NCBI GenBank assembly: GCA_028871345.1
Contig: JAGWNK010000009.1
Span: forward strand, 32,515-96,514
Source of the DNA: Alphaproteobacteria bacterium
Lineage (GTDB): Bacteria; Pseudomonadota; Alphaproteobacteria; Micropepsales; Micropepsaceae
DNA length: 64,000 nt
Direction: 5' to 3'
Shown here: positions 60,133-64,000 of the stretch, piece by piece
Layout: each line of letters opens with the position of its first letter
How positions within the stretch are numbered: the stretch's first letter is position 1
Translations under genes and position numbers: made by a program
The notes under the pieces: generated by a model
The model's input: the letters and a program-made list of their open reading frames with translations, nothing else
Database searches by the model: none
Told to the model about the DNA's origin: nothing

Positions 60133-61926
60133 GTGGCCGACTACACCGCTCCCATCGCTGATATGCGGTTCGCCGCAACGCGACTCGCCGATTTCGCGGA
60201 AGTCACCGCCTTGCCAGGCGGCGAGGAGCTCAGCGAAGACCTTCTCGACGCGATATTTGCGCAGGCTGGCAAATTTGCCTCGGGCGTTCTTGCCCCACTC
60301 AATCGCGTGGGAGATCTCGAAGGATCGCGGCTGGAGAACGGCGTGGTGCGCACGCCCGAAGGCTGGCTGGGAGCCTATCGTGCTTTCGTCGATGGAGGAT
60401 GGAACGCGGTCCCGTTCGCGCCATCCTACGGTGGCCAAGGGCTGCCTTGGCTGTTGGGTACCGCGCTTCAGGAGATGTGGCATTCGGCCAACATGGCGTT
60501 CTCGCTGTGTCCGATGCTGACCCAGGCGGCCGTCGAAGCCATCAGCCATCATGGCTCCGGCGAACTCAAGTCGCGGTTCTTGCCAAAGATGGTTTCCGGC
60601 CATTGGGCTGGAACGATGAATCTCACCGAACCCCACGCGGGCTCGGATCTTGCCGCCATCCGTACACGCGCGGTCAGAGAGAACAGCCACTACAGGATCA
60701 GAGGCCAGAAGGTTTTCATCACCTACGGGGACCACGAGCTGGCCGACAACATCATTCACCTTGTCTTGGCACGCCTTCCGGACGCGCCCGAGGGCGTGAA
60801 AGGCATCTCTCTTTTCGTCGTGCCGAAGTACCTGACAGGCGTCAACGGCGATAGGGGCGAGCGCAACGATCTGCGTTGTGTTTCGTTGGAGCACAAGATG
60901 GGCATACACGCCAGCCCGACAGCGGTGATGTCTTACGGCGACAACGGGGGGGCTGTTGGTTTTCTGGTCGGCGAGGAGAACAAGGGCCTGCAATATATGT
61001 TCACGACGATGAACAACGCCCGGCTCTCCGTCGGAGTTCAAGGGATTGGCGTCGCCGAGCGGGCGCTTCAAAAAGCCGGGGACTATGCCCGGCAGCGGGT
61101 TCAGGGCCGCGACATCGTCAGCGGCGCTTCCGGTCCTGTCACAATTATCCATCACCCCGACGTTCGCCGCATGCTGTTGACCATGCGCGCGCTGACCGAG
61201 GCCAGTCGCGCACTGGCCTACTTCGCGGCCGCCAAACTCGACATCGCCAATCGCCACCACGATGCAGCCACGCGTCGGCAGGCCCAGGCCGTCGTTGATC
61301 TCCTGATACCCGTGGTCAAAGCATGGAGTACGGAGATTGGTTCGGAAGCCGCGTCGTTGGGTGTCCAAGTTCACGGCGGCATGGGCTATATAGAAGAGAC
61401 CGGTGCCGCCCAGTTCATGCGCGATGCAAAGATCGCCGAAATCTACGAGGGTACGAACGGCATTCAGGCCAACGATCTGGTCGGACGCAAGCTCATCCGT
61501 GACGGCGGGGCCGCGGCCAAATCGTTCATGGAAACCATGAGATTGCTGGCCTCGGGGTACGATGGGCGCGATCAGGAACTTTCCCAGCTTCTGCGCGCGC
61601 TCGCGACAGGGCTCGATCATTTGGAAGCGGCCAGCAATTGGATGTTGAGCACCCATGGGGCTGCCGACCAAAAGGCGGCGGCGGCCGGCGCCATGCCCTA
61701 TTTGCGGTTGTGGGGCACCGTTGCAGGCGGCTGGCTGATGGCAAAAGCCGCTCTGGCCGCCAAGTCCGATTTGGCATCGGGGAAGGGAGATTCCTCATTT
61801 CTGCGCGCCAAAATCATCACCGCGCGCTTCTATGGCCAGCACATCCTGCCGCGTGCTTCCGGCCTGGCGGCCGCCGCCACGGCGGGAGCCGACACTGTCA
61901 TGGCCATGCCGGATGAGGCGTTCTGA
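60133..61926 (+). CDS. Acyl-CoA dehydrogenase
   Basis: A GTG at 60133 gives a 597-residue protein beginning ADYTAPIADMRFA, the usual start of this long acyl-CoA dehydrogenase subgroup. AAGGA lies 13-17 bases upstream. FAD and substrate blocks are visible: AGTMNLTEPHAGSDLAAIRT, GQKVFITYGDHE, and QVHGGMGYIEETGAAQFMRDAKI, with the catalytic Glu in EIYEGTNGIQ. The C-terminal extension (after about residue 470) is the helical domain of this subgroup. It oxidises acyl-CoA to enoyl-CoA and passes electrons to ETF in the cytosol. It lies 47 bases before icmF and opposite the TetR regulator. Confidence 0.9.
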   Translation: MADYTAPIADMRFAATRLADFAEVTALPGGEELSEDLLDAIFAQAGKFASGVLAPLNRVGDLEGSRLENGVVRTPEGWLGAYRAFVDGGWNAVPFAPSYGGQGLPWLLGTALQEMWHSANMAFSLCPMLTQAAVEAISHHGSGELKSRFLPKMVSGHWAGTMNLTEPHAGSDLAAIRTRAVRENSHYRIRGQKVFITYGDHELADNIIHLVLARLPDAPEGVKGISLFVVPKYLTGVNGDRGERNDLRCVSLEHKMGIHASPTAVMSYGDNGGAVGFLVGEENKGLQYMFTTMNNARLSVGVQGIGVAERALQKAGDYARQRVQGRDIVSGASGPVTIIHHPDVRRMLLTMRALTEASRALAYFAAAKLDIANRHHDAATRRQAQAVVDLLIPVVKAWSTEIGSEAASLGVQVHGGMGYIEETGAAQFMRDAKIAEIYEGTNGIQANDLVGRKLIRDGGAAAKSFMETMRLLASGYDGRDQELSQLLRALATGLDHLEAASNWMLSTHGAADQKAAAAGAMPYLRLWGTVAGGWLMAKAALAAKSDLASGKGDSSFLRAKIITARFYGQHILPRASGLAAAATAGADTVMAMPDEAF

Positions 61927-61973
61927 TGTCAGGACGCTCCGCAAGGAACACTTTCACTTCCTAAGGATCGCCC

Positions 61974-64000
61974 ATGTCCGAGACGGCCAGCACGAAGATA
62001 ACCAGCGTGAAGCGACCGGCGTCGCGCGCGCACAAGAGCCAAAGCAAGATCCGGTTCGTGACGGCAACGAGCCTGTTCGACGGCCACGACGCTGCCATCA
62101 ACATCATGCGGAGAATCCTCCAGTCGTCGGGTGTGGAGGTCGTACATCTCGGTCACAACCGCTCCGTGGACGAAGTTGTCACCGCCGCGATCCAGGAAGA
62201 CGTGCAGGCGATTGCCGTCAGCTCCTATCAGGGCGGACACCTGGAATATTTCAAGTATGCCATCGACTTGCTGCACGAACGCGGCGCCGGCCGGATCAAA
62301 CTGTTTGGCGGCGGTGGCGGTGTCATCGTCAAGGAGGAAATCGACGAACTGCAGGCCTACGGTGTGGAGCGGATCTATTCTCCCGAAGACGGCCAGCGGA
62401 TGGGTCTGCAGGGCATGATCAACGATATGATCACCCGGGCGAACTTCGATCCGAGCGATGATGGTGCGGTGGATCCCGCAACGCTCTGCAACCCGACCTG
62501 GCGACCTCTCGCACGCTTCCTGACCCGGCTGGAGAATGGGCAAGTCGAAGAGAAAATACGCAGCGCCCTGTCGGGCGCTGCCGGGGCGCGACCGATGCCA
62601 GTTCTGGGAATCACCGGGACCGGCGGTTCAGGCAAGTCATCTTTGAGCGACGAGCTCATTCGCCGTTTCCGCCTCGATTCCGAGACGTTCAGGATCGCGA
62701 TCCTCGCCATAGACCCTTCGAAGCGCAAGAGCGGCGGGGCGCTGCTGGGTGATCGCATTCGAATGAATGCCATCAACACGCCACACATCTACATGCGCTC
62801 ATTTGCGACGCGTAACTCGGAAAGTGAAGTGCCGGGCTTTCTGCCTGGCGCGGTCGATGCCTGCCGTGGGGCGGGGTTCGACCTGGTGATCGTCGAGACA
62901 CCGGGTATCGGGCAGGGCGATGCCGCCATTGCCGATCTTGCCGACGTATCCCTCTACGTGATGACGCCAGAGTTCGGGTCGGCCTCGCAACTTGAAAAGA
63001 TCGATATGCTCGATTTCGCCGACCTTGTGGCGATCAACAAATTCGATCGCAAGGGTGCCGAGGACGCGTTGCGTGATGTTCGCAAACAGGTGCAGCGAAA
63101 CCGCGGCGCGTTCGACCGGCCTTTGGACGTCATGCCGGTCTACGGGACAGTTGCCGCGCGCTTCCAGGACGATGGAGTGACGCAGCTCTATCTTGGACTG
63201 CGCGATTTGCTCCTCGAGAAGGGCTTCAGGCTGCCGCCGAGCCGCTTTGCGCCGAACGGCGCGCATGTGTCCTCTGCCCGCCCGCCTATTCTGCCTCCGG
63301 CCCGGCAGCGTTACCTCGCGGAGATCGCGACGGAGGTAAGAGCGTATCACCAGAAGGTAGCGAACGAAGTCACACTCGCGCGCGAGATCCAGCAGCTGAA
63401 GGGCACGCAGCGCATGCTGAGCGCCGTCGGCGGCGATCCCGCTTCGCTCGTGCCCTTGATAGCCGAACGGGAGGGGCGCCAGGACCCCGGTGCGCGAACG
63501 CTTGTCGAAACCTGGCCCGAGATCAAGAAGAGCTATTCCGGCGACGACTATGTGGTGAAGGTCCGCGGCAAGGAGAGCCGCACGCGCCAAGTGAGCACAA
63601 GCCTCTCTGGAACCCAGGTGCGCAAGGTCGCCTTGCCTCGGTACGAAGATCACGGCGAACTTCTTCGCTGGTTGTTGAGTGAAAACCTGCCGGGCGTCTT
63701 CCCCTACACGGCGGGCGTGTTCCGTTTCAAGCGCGAGGGCGAAGATCCCACGCGGATGTTTGCCGGCGAGGGCGATCCATTCCGCACCAACGAACGCTTC
63801 AAATTCCTGTCAAAGGATTCTGAGGCCAAAAGGCTGTCGACGGCGTTCGATTCGGTGACGCTGTACGGATTCGATCCTGCAGAGCGACCGGACATCTATG
63901 GCAAGATCGGCAACTCCGGGGTCTCGATCGCGACGCTTGAAGACATGAAGGTGCTTTATTCAGGATTTGATCTCTGCAACCCGACGACTTCGGTGTCGAT
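61974..64000 (+). CDS. icmF: Fused isobutyryl-CoA mutase (IcmF), 5' part
   Basis: An ATG at 61974, with AAGGA 6-10 bases upstream, opens a frame that runs to the window edge (675 codons). Residues about 20-150 are a B12-binding domain: SLFDGHDAAINIMRRIL with the DGH of the cobalamin His loop, VVHLGHNRSVDEVV, SSYQGGH and LFGGGGGVI. The GTPase chaperone domain (MeaB/MeaI-like) has its P-loop GITGTGGSGKSS at about residues 212-223, then ETPGIGQGD and VAINKFDRKGAED. From about residue 560 the mutase large-subunit domain begins (FPYTAGVFRFKRE). IcmF interconverts isobutyryl- and n-butyryl-CoA using adenosylcobalamin. It follows the acyl-CoA dehydrogenase gene and is probably in its operon. Confidence 0.93.
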   Translation, partial: MSETASTKITSVKRPASRAHKSQSKIRFVTATSLFDGHDAAINIMRRILQSSGVEVVHLGHNRSVDEVVTAAIQEDVQAIAVSSYQGGHLEYFKYAIDLLHERGAGRIKLFGGGGGVIVKEEIDELQAYGVERIYSPEDGQRMGLQGMINDMITRANFDPSDDGAVDPATLCNPTWRPLARFLTRLENGQVEEKIRSALSGAAGARPMPVLGITGTGGSGKSSLSDELIRRFRLDSETFRIAILAIDPSKRKSGGALLGDRIRMNAINTPHIYMRSFATRNSESEVPGFLPGAVDACRGAGFDLVIVETPGIGQGDAAIADLADVSLYVMTPEFGSASQLEKIDMLDFADLVAINKFDRKGAEDALRDVRKQVQRNRGAFDRPLDVMPVYGTVAARFQDDGVTQLYLGLRDLLLEKGFRLPPSRFAPNGAHVSSARPPILPPARQRYLAEIATEVRAYHQKVANEVTLAREIQQLKGTQRMLSAVGGDPASLVPLIAEREGRQDPGARTLVETWPEIKKSYSGDDYVVKVRGKESRTRQVSTSLSGTQVRKVALPRYEDHGELLRWLLSENLPGVFPYTAGVFRFKREGEDPTRMFAGEGDPFRTNERFKFLSKDSEAKRLSTAFDSVTLYGFDPAERPDIYGKIGNSGVSIATLEDMKVLYSGFDLCNPTTSVS

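Overview
The window is high-GC chromosomal DNA from an alphaproteobacterium. The evidence is the gene order cycM-like cytochrome c / kdsB / pheA, the cluster rpmH-rnpA-yidD-yidC-engB-argB, the SRP RNA gene directly before dnaX and recR, DUF2336 and DUF1036 proteins typical of the class, and GC-rich intergenic hairpin repeats of a kind common there. A finer placement (for example a Micropepsaceae/Rhizomicrobium-like lineage) is only a guess. Most of the window is core housekeeping DNA with short spacers, several stop/start overlaps and convergent genes overlapping by a few bases.

Layout. 1-9.5 kb: a Dph6-like PP-loop gene cut by the window edge, a TPR lipoprotein, an orphan TAXI-type binding protein, a GST, an M17 aminopeptidase, a PLP aminotransferase, three small envelope proteins, a 2-hydroxyacid dehydrogenase and a membrane-anchored cytochrome c. 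9.6-15.2 kb: kdsB and pheA, an unrecognised lipoprotein, a tannase/feruloyl-esterase-type enzyme and a small membrane protein. 15.2-18.1 kb: a lower-GC accessory island with an AAA/DUF4143 ATPase, a HigB/HigA-like toxin-antitoxin pair and a frameshifted tyrosine integrase. The 11-mer ATTCTGTTCAC recurs at its left end, middle and right end. 18.5-22.8 kb: nudC, a 30-residue membrane microprotein, a tandem array of about 155-bp units ending in the canonical SRP RNA gene, then dnaX (which carries a translated intergenic-type repeat) and recR.

22.8-28.8 kb: a VOC protein, a small secreted protein, a receiver-like protein that has lost its phosphorylation pocket, two short uncertain genes, rmuC, def, fmt, a small membrane protein and truA. 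28.7-32.3 kb (minus strand): HAD phosphatase, dapD, dapE and murI, joining the lysine/diaminopimelate branch to D-glutamate supply for peptidoglycan. 32.4-38.9 kb: DUF2336 and DUF1036 proteins, argB, and the ribosome/RNase P/membrane-insertion cluster read leftward from a strong rpmH promoter. 39-45.4 kb: a sensor histidine kinase, a trans-aconitate methyltransferase, gamma-glutamyltransferase, a P1/DmpA-type peptidase, an OmpA-like lipoprotein and tRNA-Arg(ACG).

45.4-59.2 kb is the surface region: a Fur-box-like palindrome in a gene-free stretch, a polyprenyl-phosphate sugar transferase, and a single 11-kb gene for a 3671-residue autotransporter with about 41 copies of an AQSIGGGGGNGG-type motif. 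59.3-64 kb: a TetR repressor divergent from an acyl-CoA dehydrogenase and a fused B12-dependent acyl-CoA mutase (icmF, cut by the window end), consistent with regulated branched-chain or short acyl-CoA catabolism.

The most unusual features are the SRP-RNA-like tandem array, the repeat insertion inside dnaX, the degenerate receiver and the TA/ATPase/integrase island. No complete previously undescribed multi-gene system can be demonstrated from sequence alone.
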